Shown here piece by piece: positions 50,281 to 59,152 of a DNA stretch of 64,000 nt; within the stretch, counting starts at the first letter, position 1; every line of letters starts with the position of its first letter. Source of the stretch: Kineosporia babensis. GTDB lineage: Bacteria > Actinomycetota > Actinomycetes > Actinomycetales > Kineosporiaceae. The translations under genes were made by a program, and so were the position numbers. Where the stretch lies: assembly GCF_021129305.1 (NCBI RefSeq), contig NZ_JAJOMB010000005.1:248001-312000 (forward strand), read 5' to 3'. Below the pieces are notes generated by a model. It did not search any database. It was not told the origin of the DNA and was given only the letters and a program-made list of their open reading frames with translations.

Positions 50281-52864
50281 GCCGCACCACCCCCTTCCCC
50301 TCCCGCTTGGCCGCATACATCGCCTGATCCGCGGCATGCAGCAACTCCGGCCCGGTGTCCCCCTCGACCGCCACCGCCACCCCGATGCTCGCCCCAACCC
50401 GCGCCCGCGTCTGCGAGAGGTCGAACTCCAGCGACAGCGCGGCCAGGATCCGCCGGCCGGTCCGCATCGCCGTCTCCACGTCCGGAATGCCCGGGCACAG
50501 CACCGCGAACTCGTCGCCGCCGAGCCGGGCCACCACGTCGCCCGAGCGCACCGAGGCCGCGATCCGGTCGGCCACCTGCACCAGCAGCTCGTCCCCGGCG
50601 CCGTGCCCCTGCGAGTCGTTGACCGCCTTGAACCCGTCCAGGTCCAGGTAGAGCACGGCCACCGATCCGCCCGAATCACGTTCCTGGAGTTCCCGTTCCA
50701 GCTGGCGGTGCAGGTGCAGGCGGTTGGGCAGGCCGGTCAGCGAGTCGTGGGCGGCCTCGTGCTGGAGCCGCTCGGTCAGGGCCTTGCGCGCGGTGATGTC
50801 CTCGACCAGCAGGATCAGGTAGGGGTCGCGGCCCCGGCCGGGGCGCACCGCCGAGGCGGAGACCTTGCCCCAGCGCTCGCCGCCGTCCGGGCGGTACAGG
50901 TGGCGGTCGACGGTCACCGAGTCACGGCTGCCGTTCATCATGGCGACCAGGTTGGCCATCGCTTCCTGGAGATGTTCGCCGTCGCCGAGGAAGTCACCCA
51001 CGGTGGAGCCCAGCAGCACCGCTTCGCCGACCCCGGCGAATTCGCACAGGGCGTCGTTCACCCGCAGGAACCGGCCCGGCTCGGCGGGGGCCAGCGAGAC
51101 CACCGCCATGCCCATCGGTGAGGTGTCGAAGGCCAGGCGGAAACGTTTTTCGCTCTCGGCCAGCTCTTCCTGGGCCTGCAGCACCCCGGTCAGGTCGGTG
51201 ATCACACCGATGAAACCGAGCGGCCGGTCGTCGGAGCCCTGGTGCGAGGTAATGGTCAGCTGGCCGGGGAACCTCGAGCCGTCCTGCCGGACGAAATTCC
51301 TCTGGGCACTGTAGGTTCCGTGGGCCCGGACCGCTGCCAGGATCTCCTCGCCCGGATCCTGACCGTCGAAGTCGGCCTGGTCGTGCAGGTCCAGGGCGCG
51401 CATCCGGCCGATCACCTCCTCGGCCCGGTAGCCGAACATCCGCTCGGCGCCGATGTTGAAAAAGCTTATTCGTCCGTCTTTTCCGTTGGTCCCGAGAATG
51501 GCGGTACCGGTCACCGCGTTCAGCACCGCGGCCAGCTCGGCGTGCGCCTTGGTCACCTCGGCCGCGGCGGCGCGGGCCTGGGTGACATCCTGCACGGTGG
51601 CGAAGACCTGGTCCCGGACGCCTCCGGGGGCACGCTCGATCACGGTCTGGATGGCGACGGTCCGCACGTCTCCGTCTGTCCGGACGATCCGGTACTCCAG
51701 GGCCTCGGCGTTGCCCATGTCGTTACGGATCCGCTCACCGTCGGCCCTCACCCGGGGCAGGTCTTCCGGATGGACGAACGTGTCGTACACCGCCGCGCTC
51801 GGTCTGACCTTGGCCGGGTCGGCCCCGAGGAGCAGATGCAGCCCGTCGCTCCAGGCCTGGGCGTCGGTGGTCGGGTCCCAGCGCACCGAGCCCAGGCCGG
51901 CCAGCCGCTCGGCGGTGTTCAGGTCCTGGGTGCGCTGGCGCAGCAGGTTGGTGGCCCGTTCCCGCAGCCGCGCGCTGATCGAGGTGGCGATCACCACCAG
52001 CGACAGCGTGGCGAGCGCGGTCTGCAGGGTGAGCAGTTCCTCGGCGGACCGGTCGAGCAGGGCGATCCGGCCCAGGCCGTGGTTGGTGCCGAGAGTGATG
52101 ATCAGGGCCGAGGCCAGCAGGCTGATCGTGGCCCGCAGGGCCCCCAGCCGGGTCGCGCCCCAGATCAGCGGCAGCACCAGCAGCGTGCTGGAGACCACCC
52201 GCTGGTAGGTCAGGAACAGCAGCGCCGCAACCGACATGGTCGCGGCCAGCTGAGCCAGCCATTCCAGGTTGCGCCGGTGATCGCGCAGCTGGGCCAGCAC
52301 CTCCCCGCGGCTGAGGTGGACCACCAGGCAGGGGCCGATCAGCATCAGCGCCAGCACGTGGTTGCGCACGAACTCGGACCACAGGCCGAGCGCGGTCCGG
52401 TCCCCCGGGCTGCCGAGCAGGGCGAACACCACCGACGCGACCGTGCTGGCGACCAGCAGGCAGATGAGGACCCGGACCGCGTCGATCAGCCGTTCTTCCA
52501 GGGCCTGGCGCGGTCGCAGACGGCGCAGCAGCACCGCGACCAACAAGTTCTCGCACAGCCCGGCGGTCAGGCCGGCGTAGTTGACCACGGTCTGCGAGAG
52601 CACCAGAACGGACGTGGTGGAGCCGAGCGCGATACCGGCCACGATCGCGGGCCACCAGCGGGAGGGGCTGTAGACCAGCAGCGCGGCGCCGAAGGCGGCC
52701 AGCGGCCACCAGGCGGGTTGCCCGGCGCCGGGGTTGCGCAGCGGTTCCAGGCCCATCCAGCTGAAGCCGAGCGCGGCCAGGGCCGTGGCCAGGAACACGA
52801 TGGTGCGCGCACCCAGCCTCGGCACCCTCGCCCTCCGCTTCGCCCCGATCCCTGCCTGATTCAC
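50267..52864 (-). CDS. Diguanylate cyclase with MASE1-like membrane and PAS domains
   Basis: An 865-residue sensor. Residues about 20-310 form eight or more helices of MASE1 type. Three PAS-like domains follow: one around FVHPEDLPRVRADGERI, a second with ILGTNGKDGRISFFN, and a third with RLAFDTSPMGMAVVSL and PAC segments. The GGDEF domain (LTGLPNRLHL to C terminus) has an intact RLGGDEFAV site, and the inhibitory RxxD is RSGD exactly five residues before it, so feedback control is expected. It has no EAL domain. It should convert a membrane or redox/ligand signal into c-di-GMP. It is divergent from the oxidase gene at 53.0 kb. Confidence 0.92.
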   Translation of the reverse strand: MNQAGIGAKRRARVPRLGARTIVFLATALAALGFSWMGLEPLRNPGAGQPAWWPLAAFGAALLVYSPSRWWPAIVAGIALGSTTSVLVLSQTVVNYAGLTAGLCENLLVAVLLRRLRPRQALEERLIDAVRVLICLLVASTVASVVFALLGSPGDRTALGLWSEFVRNHVLALMLIGPCLVVHLSRGEVLAQLRDHRRNLEWLAQLAATMSVAALLFLTYQRVVSSTLLVLPLIWGATRLGALRATISLLASALIITLGTNHGLGRIALLDRSAEELLTLQTALATLSLVVIATSISARLRERATNLLRQRTQDLNTAERLAGLGSVRWDPTTDAQAWSDGLHLLLGADPAKVRPSAAVYDTFVHPEDLPRVRADGERIRNDMGNAEALEYRIVRTDGDVRTVAIQTVIERAPGGVRDQVFATVQDVTQARAAAAEVTKAHAELAAVLNAVTGTAILGTNGKDGRISFFNIGAERMFGYRAEEVIGRMRALDLHDQADFDGQDPGEEILAAVRAHGTYSAQRNFVRQDGSRFPGQLTITSHQGSDDRPLGFIGVITDLTGVLQAQEELAESEKRFRLAFDTSPMGMAVVSLAPAEPGRFLRVNDALCEFAGVGEAVLLGSTVGDFLGDGEHLQEAMANLVAMMNGSRDSVTVDRHLYRPDGGERWGKVSASAVRPGRGRDPYLILLVEDITARKALTERLQHEAAHDSLTGLPNRLHLHRQLERELQERDSGGSVAVLYLDLDGFKAVNDSQGHGAGDELLVQVADRIAASVRSGDVVARLGGDEFAVLCPGIPDVETAMRTGRRILAALSLEFDLSQTRARVGASIGVAVAVEGDTGPELLHAADQAMYAAKREGKGVVRLNAR

Positions 52865-53032
52865 TTCAACGATCGGGGGACGCGTGCTTGCGCCTGAGTT
52901 GCTCGGCCCACCTCACCCGGTCGGCTCAGATCAGGGCGACGCAGAGTTAAGGGCACCGATGACGGACGGGTGCAGCCGGGTTGGTCCGGCGATGCCTGGA
53001 ACACCGGCGGGCGGGATTTCGTACCATTGCGC

Positions 53033-54214
53033 ATGACCTCGACACCGTCCCGTTCCGCCCGCCCGCTTCCGCCCGCCCAGGCCGATGTGGTCGTGATCGG
53101 CGGCGGGGTGATGGGCCTGAGCACCGCCTACCACCTGGCGGCGGCCGGGGTGGAGCGCGTGGTGCTGCTGGAGGGCCGGCAGCTGGGCAGCGGTTCCACC
53201 GGCAAGGCCGCGGGTGGGGTGCGGGCGCTGTTCTCGGACGAGGTCAACATCCGGCTGGGGCAGCGCGGTCTGGAGGCTCTGCACCGGTTCGGCCAGGACT
53301 TCGGTAAGGACGTCGACCTCGAGATCAGTGGGTATCTGTTCCTTCTGGACGACGCGGCCGATCTGGAGGCCTTCGCGGCGGGGGTCGAGCTGCAGCACTC
53401 CCTGGGCGTGAACAGCCGGCTGATCGACGTTGCCGAGGCGAAGCGGCTCTCCCCGTTGATCAGTACTGACGGTCTGCAGGGGGCGGTTTTCTCACCAGAG
53501 GACGGGTTTTGCACACCTGAGTCGGTGGTGGCCGGATACACCGGCGCCGCGCGGAAACTCGCCGTCGAGATTCTCACCGGGACCCCGGCGACCGGGGTTC
53601 ACATCGAGGGCGGCCAGATCCAGGCGGTGCTCAGCCCGGCCGGCCGGATCAGCACGAACACGGTGATCTGCACCGCCGGTGCCTGGTCGGGCCGGATCGG
53701 TGAGTGGGCCGGGGTGGACCTGCCGGTGCGGCCGCTGCGCAGGCAGGTGGCGATCAGCACGCCGATCCCCGACCTGCCGGCCGATCTGCCGTTCACCATC
53801 GACTTCGGCAGCTCGTTCTACTTCCACCGGGAGGGCCCGGGCCTGCTGCTGGGCGGCGCGGAGAAGGAGGACACCTGGGGCTTCGACCAGAACCCGACCG
53901 AGGACTGGCTGGGCGATCTGGCCGAGGCGATGGCGGCGCGGGTGCCCTCGCTGGGCGAGGTCGGGATCCGCAAGGGCTGGGCCGGGCTCTACGAGATGAC
54001 GCCCGACCACAACGCGCTGATCGGCGAGGCGCAAGGGGTTTCGCGGTTCCTGTACTGCACGGGATTCTCCGGGCACGGCTTCCTGATGGGCCCGGCCGCC
54101 GGTGAGGTGATGCGCGACCTCTACCTCGGGGTGACCCCTGCGATCGACGTGAGCGGCCTGTCCGCAACCCGTTTCGCCCACGACCGGCTCCGCCCGGAGC
54201 ACAACGTCGTCTGA
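53033..54214 (+). CDS. FAD-dependent amine/amino-acid oxidase (DAO family)
   Basis: A 393-residue flavoprotein with the N-terminal FAD motif DVVVIGGGVMGLSTAYHLAAAG, the DAO-family GSGSTGKAAGGVRALFS loop, and the C-terminal FAD-contact segment FLYCTGFSGHGFLMGPAAGE. Relatives include sarcosine, glycine, proline and pipecolate oxidases. It is next to an ALDH7-type dehydrogenase, and in pseudomonads a pipecolate oxidase (AmaA) works with such an enzyme (AmaB), which makes pipecolate the best guess. ATG 53033 is chosen; an upstream in-frame start adds 21 residues without family support. Confidence 0.85.
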   Translation: MTSTPSRSARPLPPAQADVVVIGGGVMGLSTAYHLAAAGVERVVLLEGRQLGSGSTGKAAGGVRALFSDEVNIRLGQRGLEALHRFGQDFGKDVDLEISGYLFLLDDAADLEAFAAGVELQHSLGVNSRLIDVAEAKRLSPLISTDGLQGAVFSPEDGFCTPESVVAGYTGAARKLAVEILTGTPATGVHIEGGQIQAVLSPAGRISTNTVICTAGAWSGRIGEWAGVDLPVRPLRRQVAISTPIPDLPADLPFTIDFGSSFYFHREGPGLLLGGAEKEDTWGFDQNPTEDWLGDLAEAMAARVPSLGEVGIRKGWAGLYEMTPDHNALIGEAQGVSRFLYCTGFSGHGFLMGPAAGEVMRDLYLGVTPAIDVSGLSATRFAHDRLRPEHNVV

Positions 54215-54250
54215 GTCCGCCGTCTGACCGCGTCGTCTGATCGGAGAGCC

Positions 54251-55777
54251 ATGAGCAGCCTGATCCCCGGTTCCGAAGCCCTGAGTCTGCGTGCCCGTAC
54301 CGCCGCCGAACGCTGCGGGGTTCACGGTGAATCGCTGGCCGGTTCGCACCCTGTGCTCTCCCCCGTCAACGGCCTGCCGATCGGCGCGGTGGACTGGGCG
54401 ACGTCCGTCGACGACTCACTCGAGCGGGCTCAGGCTGCGTTCCTGATCTGGCGGAAGGTGCCCGCTCCGGCCCGGGGCGCGGTGATCAAGCGGTTCGGCG
54501 AGCTGCTCACCGAGTTCCAGGCCGACCTGGGCACGCTGGTCAGCCTGGAGGCGGGCAAGATCACCTCGGAGGCGCTCGGCGAGGTGCAGGAAATGATCGA
54601 CATCTGTGACTTCGCGGTGGGCCTGTCCCGGCAGCTCTACGGCCGCACGATGGTCTCCGAGCGGCCCGGGCACCGGCTGGCCGAGACCTGGCACCCGCTC
54701 GGCGTGGTCGGGGTGATCAGCGCGTTCAACTTCCCGGTGGCGGTCTGGTCCTGGAACACCGCGCTGGCCCTGGTCTGCGGCGATCCGGTGGTCTGGAAGC
54801 CCTCGGAGAAGACCCCGCTGACCGCGCTGGCGGCCGACGCCCTGCTGCGGCGGGCCCTGCGGGAAAGCGGCCATCCCGAGGACGTGTCGCAGGTGGTGCT
54901 GGGCGACGGTGCGCTGGGCGCCGAGCTGGTGAATCATCCCGGCGTGAAGCTGCTCAGCGCCACCGGCTCGACCCGGATGGGCCGCCAGGTCGGGCCGCAG
55001 GTGGCGCAGCGGTTCGGGCGGAGCCTGCTGGAACTCGGCGGGAACAACGCGGCGGTGGTCGCGCCCTCGGCCGATCTGGATCTGGCCGTCCGCGGCATCG
55101 TCTTCTCCGCCGCGGGCACCGCCGGGCAACGTTGCACCACCCTGCGCCGGGCGATCGTGCACCGCAGCATCGCCGACGAGCTGGCCGGACGCCTCGAAGA
55201 GGTCTACCGACGGCTGCCGGTGGGTGATCCGACGGCCGAGGGCACTCTGGTGGGACCACTGATCGACGCGAGCGCACACACGTCTCTCATCGGTGCTCTG
55301 AAACAGGCCGTCGAAGAGGGCGGAAGCGTTGTCGCCGGCGGCGATCGGGAGCTGGAAACCGCGGCGCCGGAGGCCTTCTACCACCGGCCGGCCCTGGTCC
55401 GGATGCCTGGGCAGAGCCCGATCGTGCAGGCCGAGACCTTCGCGCCGATCCTCTATCTGCTCACCTACGACGATTTCGCCGAGGCGATCGCCCTGAACAA
55501 CGCCGTTGCGCAGGGCCTCTCGTCGGCGGTCTTCACCCGTGACCAGGCCGAGGCCGAGCTGTTCCTGTCGGCCGAGGGCTCGGACTGCGGCATCGTCAAC
55601 GTCAACATCGGCACTTCCGGCGCCGAGATCGGCGGGGCGTTCGGCGGCGAGAAGGAGACCGGCGGCGGCCGGGAGTCCGGATCCGACGCCTGGCGGGCCT
55701 ACATGCGGCGGGCGACGAACACGGTCAACTACTCGGGCGAGCTTCCGCTGGCGCAGGGCGTGGACTTCACGGTGTGA
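54251..55777 (+). CDS. ALDH7-type aldehyde dehydrogenase (aminoadipate semialdehyde dehydrogenase)
   Basis: A 508-residue NAD-dependent aldehyde dehydrogenase. The catalytic Cys is in GTAGQRCTTLRR and the Glu in LLELGGNNAAVV. The family-7 hallmark GAEIGGAFGGEKETGGG followed by RESGSDAWRAYMRR is characteristic of antiquitin/AmaB, which oxidises alpha-aminoadipate semialdehyde (piperideine-6-carboxylate). Following a DAO-type oxidase by 36 bases, it completes a two-step route from pipecolate to 2-aminoadipate in lysine catabolism. Substrate assignment is inferred from the family motif and context. Confidence 0.88.
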   Translation: MSSLIPGSEALSLRARTAAERCGVHGESLAGSHPVLSPVNGLPIGAVDWATSVDDSLERAQAAFLIWRKVPAPARGAVIKRFGELLTEFQADLGTLVSLEAGKITSEALGEVQEMIDICDFAVGLSRQLYGRTMVSERPGHRLAETWHPLGVVGVISAFNFPVAVWSWNTALALVCGDPVVWKPSEKTPLTALAADALLRRALRESGHPEDVSQVVLGDGALGAELVNHPGVKLLSATGSTRMGRQVGPQVAQRFGRSLLELGGNNAAVVAPSADLDLAVRGIVFSAAGTAGQRCTTLRRAIVHRSIADELAGRLEEVYRRLPVGDPTAEGTLVGPLIDASAHTSLIGALKQAVEEGGSVVAGGDRELETAAPEAFYHRPALVRMPGQSPIVQAETFAPILYLLTYDDFAEAIALNNAVAQGLSSAVFTRDQAEAELFLSAEGSDCGIVNVNIGTSGAEIGGAFGGEKETGGGRESGSDAWRAYMRRATNTVNYSGELPLAQGVDFTV

Positions 55778-55892
55778 ATCCGGCGCCGGTGAGCCACCAG
55801 ATGTAAACCCGCTGTAGTCGGACTGCTCCGGGCAGTCATATACCCCAATAAGCGCGTCCAACCCAGTGAGCTTGTCCCTAGAATCCGTCCCG

Positions 55893-56633
55893 ATGTCCCA
55901 ACCGTCCCTGCCCCCTGAAGAACCGGCGCCGGCCGGCAGCCGGGTGGCCGCTCGCCTGCTCGAGCAGCCCCTGCGCAACCTCGGCGTCGGTGTGACCGCG
56001 GTCGTGCTGGGCACGACCGCGGCTTTCGGCGGTCTCGAAGAGGCCCGGCCGAGCACCACCCAAGAGGTCAAGGTCGGCACCACGATGACCGCCGACCCGT
56101 TCGAGATCACCGTCAAGCGCCTGCTCTGGGTGAACGAGCTGCCCGGTTACCCGACCAACGACGAGGGCAACCGCTGGCTGGCGATCGTCGCCGACGTGAC
56201 GAACACCGGCGACGAGACGCTGCTGCCGTATCTGGCCGGCGAGGCGATCACGGTCAACGGGGTCGAGGGGCTGACCAAGACGCCGGAGCCGGACCTGACC
56301 ACGACGCGCGACCTGGACGACCGCACCGATCGGGTGTCCTCGGACCGGCTGGTGCACTTCCCCGACAGCACGCTGCTCAACCCGCTCCAGCCGGGGCTGA
56401 CCTATCAGGCCGTGTACCTGTACGAGCAGAAGGGCTCGGCCGACGCCGCGGCGGAGGTGTCGGTTCAGCTGGTCGGGCACACCTTGCGGCCGAACGCCTT
56501 CGACCAGGTGGAGATGTGGCTGGACCCGACGGTGATCGCCGAGTCCCGCCTGCCGGTGCTGCCCCCGGAAGACACGAGCGAGCCGGCTGATTCGCTTGAC
56601 ACCGTTGCGGCCGGCGAGGGGGCCGCCGGATGA
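55893..56633 (+). CDS. Exported single-pass protein, first of three coupled genes
   Basis: A 246-residue protein with one hydrophobic helix near residues 33-54 (LGVGVTAVVLGTTAAFGGL) and a large extracellular domain with beta-sandwich character, for example WLAIVADVTNTGDETLLPYL, reminiscent of DUF4352. ATG 55893 is preferred; GTG 55866 adds nine residues. Its stop overlaps the start of the next gene (ATGA), and that gene likewise overlaps the third, so all three are translationally coupled. Function unknown. Confidence 0.7.
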   Translation: MSQPSLPPEEPAPAGSRVAARLLEQPLRNLGVGVTAVVLGTTAAFGGLEEARPSTTQEVKVGTTMTADPFEITVKRLLWVNELPGYPTNDEGNRWLAIVADVTNTGDETLLPYLAGEAITVNGVEGLTKTPEPDLTTTRDLDDRTDRVSSDRLVHFPDSTLLNPLQPGLTYQAVYLYEQKGSADAAAEVSVQLVGHTLRPNAFDQVEMWLDPTVIAESRLPVLPPEDTSEPADSLDTVAAGEGAAG

Positions 56634-58489
56634 GCAACCAGAACGACTACGGTCGACCGCCGGTGGCAGTCACCGGTCCGGGCGGGACTTCGGCTCCCCG
56701 GAACGAGCCGGAAGAGCTGTCCAGCGCGCGGCCGGGTGCTCAGCCGAACGGTTCCGGCGACGCGGCCTGGCCGCCGCCGGTGTACCGCGATGTCACCGGG
56801 CGGCCAATTCCGCTGGCCGCGGGCTGGGAAAGGCCGGACGGCGAGCGCCCGCGCGATCACGCCCATCAACGGTGGGCCGGTGCCGCGGCGGCGATGAAGG
56901 ACGAGGCCGCCAGCCTGTTCGCGGCCGACACCCGGCAGTCCGGCACGGACTACGAGCCTCCGGTTTCGTACCCGGCCACGGCCGGGGGCAGCGCGTTCTT
57001 CTCCGGTGCCCGGCAGGCCGCCAGTGAGCAGCAGACCGCGCGAGCAGAGTCCGGCGCTCAGCCGGTGTACCCCGCTGCGGAGAAGACACGGCCGGAGACT
57101 CAGCCTCCGCCGCCTCCGGCTGTTCAGCCGCAGGCAAGCCCTTACGATGACTACCCGCAGACCGCTCCTGGGGGATTGCGGCAGCCATACACGCCTTTCG
57201 AGGATTACCAGACCGGCGCGCAGCCACAGGTTCAGGACTGGGACGACCGGGACTCGCAGGGATACGAAGGCCACCCGGGCGGATATCAGGACGACCAGTA
57301 CCAGGACGATCGGCAGACGCCGGGGTGGCAGCAGGTTCAGCCCTCGCAGCAGCTCGGCGGTTACGCGAACACCGGTGGCTACCCCGCGCAGGACGAGACC
57401 CGGCGCGCGGACTGGAGCGACGCCACCGGCCCGATGCAGCGGCGCGGCCAGAACCCCGGCTACAACAACGACTACAGCAACGACGCCCGGAACAAGATCC
57501 GGCCGTGGGCCGACGACGCTCCGGACGTCCATCAGCAGCAGGGGTGGGCGCCGCCGGCCCCTCAGGAGCCTTACGAGCCTGACCCGTACGCTGCCTCCGG
57601 TCCTTACTACGGGGGTGCGCCGGTCGAGTCGCGTACCGGCGGTTTCCCCGATCCTGAGCGCGAATACGACCAGATCCGGCAGCGCGGCGGACGGCTGCTC
57701 GACAGCCCCGGCCCGGACCACTACGACCGCGATGAGTACGACGACTACGAGGCGGGCCACGACGGGCTGCCCCCACAGCAACGTCAGGCTCCGGGTTTTC
57801 CCGGCAACCCTCCGAACGGCGGCAAGAAGGTTCGTCGCCGGATCGGGTACCGGCGCCGGGCCGGAGCGGCGGTCCTGATCGTCGCTGCGCTCGCGGTCGG
57901 CCGGTTCGTCAGCCAGTTCGAGACCGACGATTTCGGTCAGACCCGCCCGTTCCTGCTCGAGGGCCGCCTCGGCTCCGCCGTCGAGTTGCGCTCGGCCCAG
58001 ATCACCGCCACCGAGGTGGACGGCTCGGCCTGCGTCTCGGCCGGTTTCTACGGGACGTTCCGCTCCCCCGGGGTTTTCGTCGTGGTACCGGTCAAGATCG
58101 TGGCCAAGGGCAAGACCGCGAACATGGAGTACGCCGCCATCGAGGACTCCGAGGGCCGGCTGTACACCACCTCGACGAACGGCCGTTCCTCGTTCGAGGC
58201 CGGCACCGCCCAGGCCGGGATCACCCGCTACGCCACGGTGGCGATCGAGATGCCGAAGGACCGGGTGGCCGGGGCCCGGCTGCGGATCGCGCTCAACGAC
58301 CTGTACCTGAACCAGGACGACATGACCGACATCGACCTGGGCATCACCCAGAAGGACGTGGACGGCTGGGTGCGCAACCAGGAGACGCTCGCGGTGACCG
58401 AGTCGTCGAACTTCCCGCCCGGTCAGCAGCCGGACGACTCCACTGATGAGCCCTTGGCCGCCTGCGCGGGTCCGGTGGTACCGGAATGA
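56630..58489 (+). CDS. Membrane protein with 400-residue disordered tail and exported domain
   Basis: A 619-residue protein. The first 400 or so residues are rich in Pro, Gln, Gly, Asp, Arg and Tyr with no predicted fold, for example PGYNNDYSNDARNKIRPW and many YDD/DDY clusters. A basic stretch (KKVRRRIGYRRR) precedes a helix (GAAVLIVAALAVGRFV), and an exported domain of about 180 residues with strands and a DMTDIDLGITQKDVDGW segment ends the protein. The tail probably stays in the cytoplasm as a scaffold or phosphorylation target. Coupled to both neighbours by four-base overlaps. Confidence 0.7.
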   Translation: MSNQNDYGRPPVAVTGPGGTSAPRNEPEELSSARPGAQPNGSGDAAWPPPVYRDVTGRPIPLAAGWERPDGERPRDHAHQRWAGAAAAMKDEAASLFAADTRQSGTDYEPPVSYPATAGGSAFFSGARQAASEQQTARAESGAQPVYPAAEKTRPETQPPPPPAVQPQASPYDDYPQTAPGGLRQPYTPFEDYQTGAQPQVQDWDDRDSQGYEGHPGGYQDDQYQDDRQTPGWQQVQPSQQLGGYANTGGYPAQDETRRADWSDATGPMQRRGQNPGYNNDYSNDARNKIRPWADDAPDVHQQQGWAPPAPQEPYEPDPYAASGPYYGGAPVESRTGGFPDPEREYDQIRQRGGRLLDSPGPDHYDRDEYDDYEAGHDGLPPQQRQAPGFPGNPPNGGKKVRRRIGYRRRAGAAVLIVAALAVGRFVSQFETDDFGQTRPFLLEGRLGSAVELRSAQITATEVDGSACVSAGFYGTFRSPGVFVVVPVKIVAKGKTANMEYAAIEDSEGRLYTTSTNGRSSFEAGTAQAGITRYATVAIEMPKDRVAGARLRIALNDLYLNQDDMTDIDLGITQKDVDGWVRNQETLAVTESSNFPPGQQPDDSTDEPLAACAGPVVPE

Positions 58490-59133
58490 ACGTCTTCGCG
58501 CGGCATTCCAACCGCAGCACCGGCTGGCTCTCACGTAACCGCTGGGGGCTGGGCCTGCTGCCGCTGGCCGTCGTGCTGGCCCTGGCCGCCAGTTCCGACC
58601 GGGTGAAGCCGTACTGGTGGGACTCCGATCTGCACGAGCCGCAGCCGGCCGTGCAGGGCGAGTGGTTCAGCCACTCCGAGCCGTACGAGCTGAAGACCGG
58701 TGAGCAGACCATGTCGCTGCGCCTGCGGCTGGACTCGGTCCGCACGATGAGCGAGCAGGAGCTCGCCGACCCGCTCGGCGAAGAGCTGCCCCCGGGCACC
58801 AAGGCGGTCGAGGTGACGATGTCGTTCGAGGCCGACCCGGGCACCCCACTGGGCGGTTGTCAGGCGATGGTCCGCGACCAGGACGGCACCCAGTACACCT
58901 ACCAGCAGGACCGGGTGGGTGCGGTCGAGGCCGGCTCGCCCTGTACCCCGGTGGGCGCCGGTGGACCTTCGGTGCTGTTCGGTGAGCTCGAGATGCCCGG
59001 CCCGGACGACAAGGAACGGCCGGAGAAGTACAGCGTCAAGCGGGCCTGGGTGCTGCCGGAGAAGGCCGTCGTCACCGAGGTCGACCTGTGGTGGACGGTC
59101 CCGCAGTACATCGCCTTCCGGGCCGGCAGCTAA
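58486..59133 (+). CDS. Exported single-pass protein, third of three coupled genes
   Basis: A 215-residue protein: short basic N terminus, one helix (WGLGLLPLAVVLALAASS) and an extracellular domain with two cysteines (LGGCQAMVRD, GSPCTPVG) that could pair. The layout parallels the two preceding genes. ATG 58486 overlaps the upstream stop. It converges with the polytopic membrane protein gene 20 bases downstream. No recognised family. Confidence 0.7.
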   Translation: MNVFARHSNRSTGWLSRNRWGLGLLPLAVVLALAASSDRVKPYWWDSDLHEPQPAVQGEWFSHSEPYELKTGEQTMSLRLRLDSVRTMSEQELADPLGEELPPGTKAVEVTMSFEADPGTPLGGCQAMVRDQDGTQYTYQQDRVGAVEAGSPCTPVGAGGPSVLFGELEMPGPDDKERPEKYSVKRAWVLPEKAVVTEVDLWWTVPQYIAFRAGS

Positions 59134-59152
59134 GACCCGCCCTGGCCGGTTC

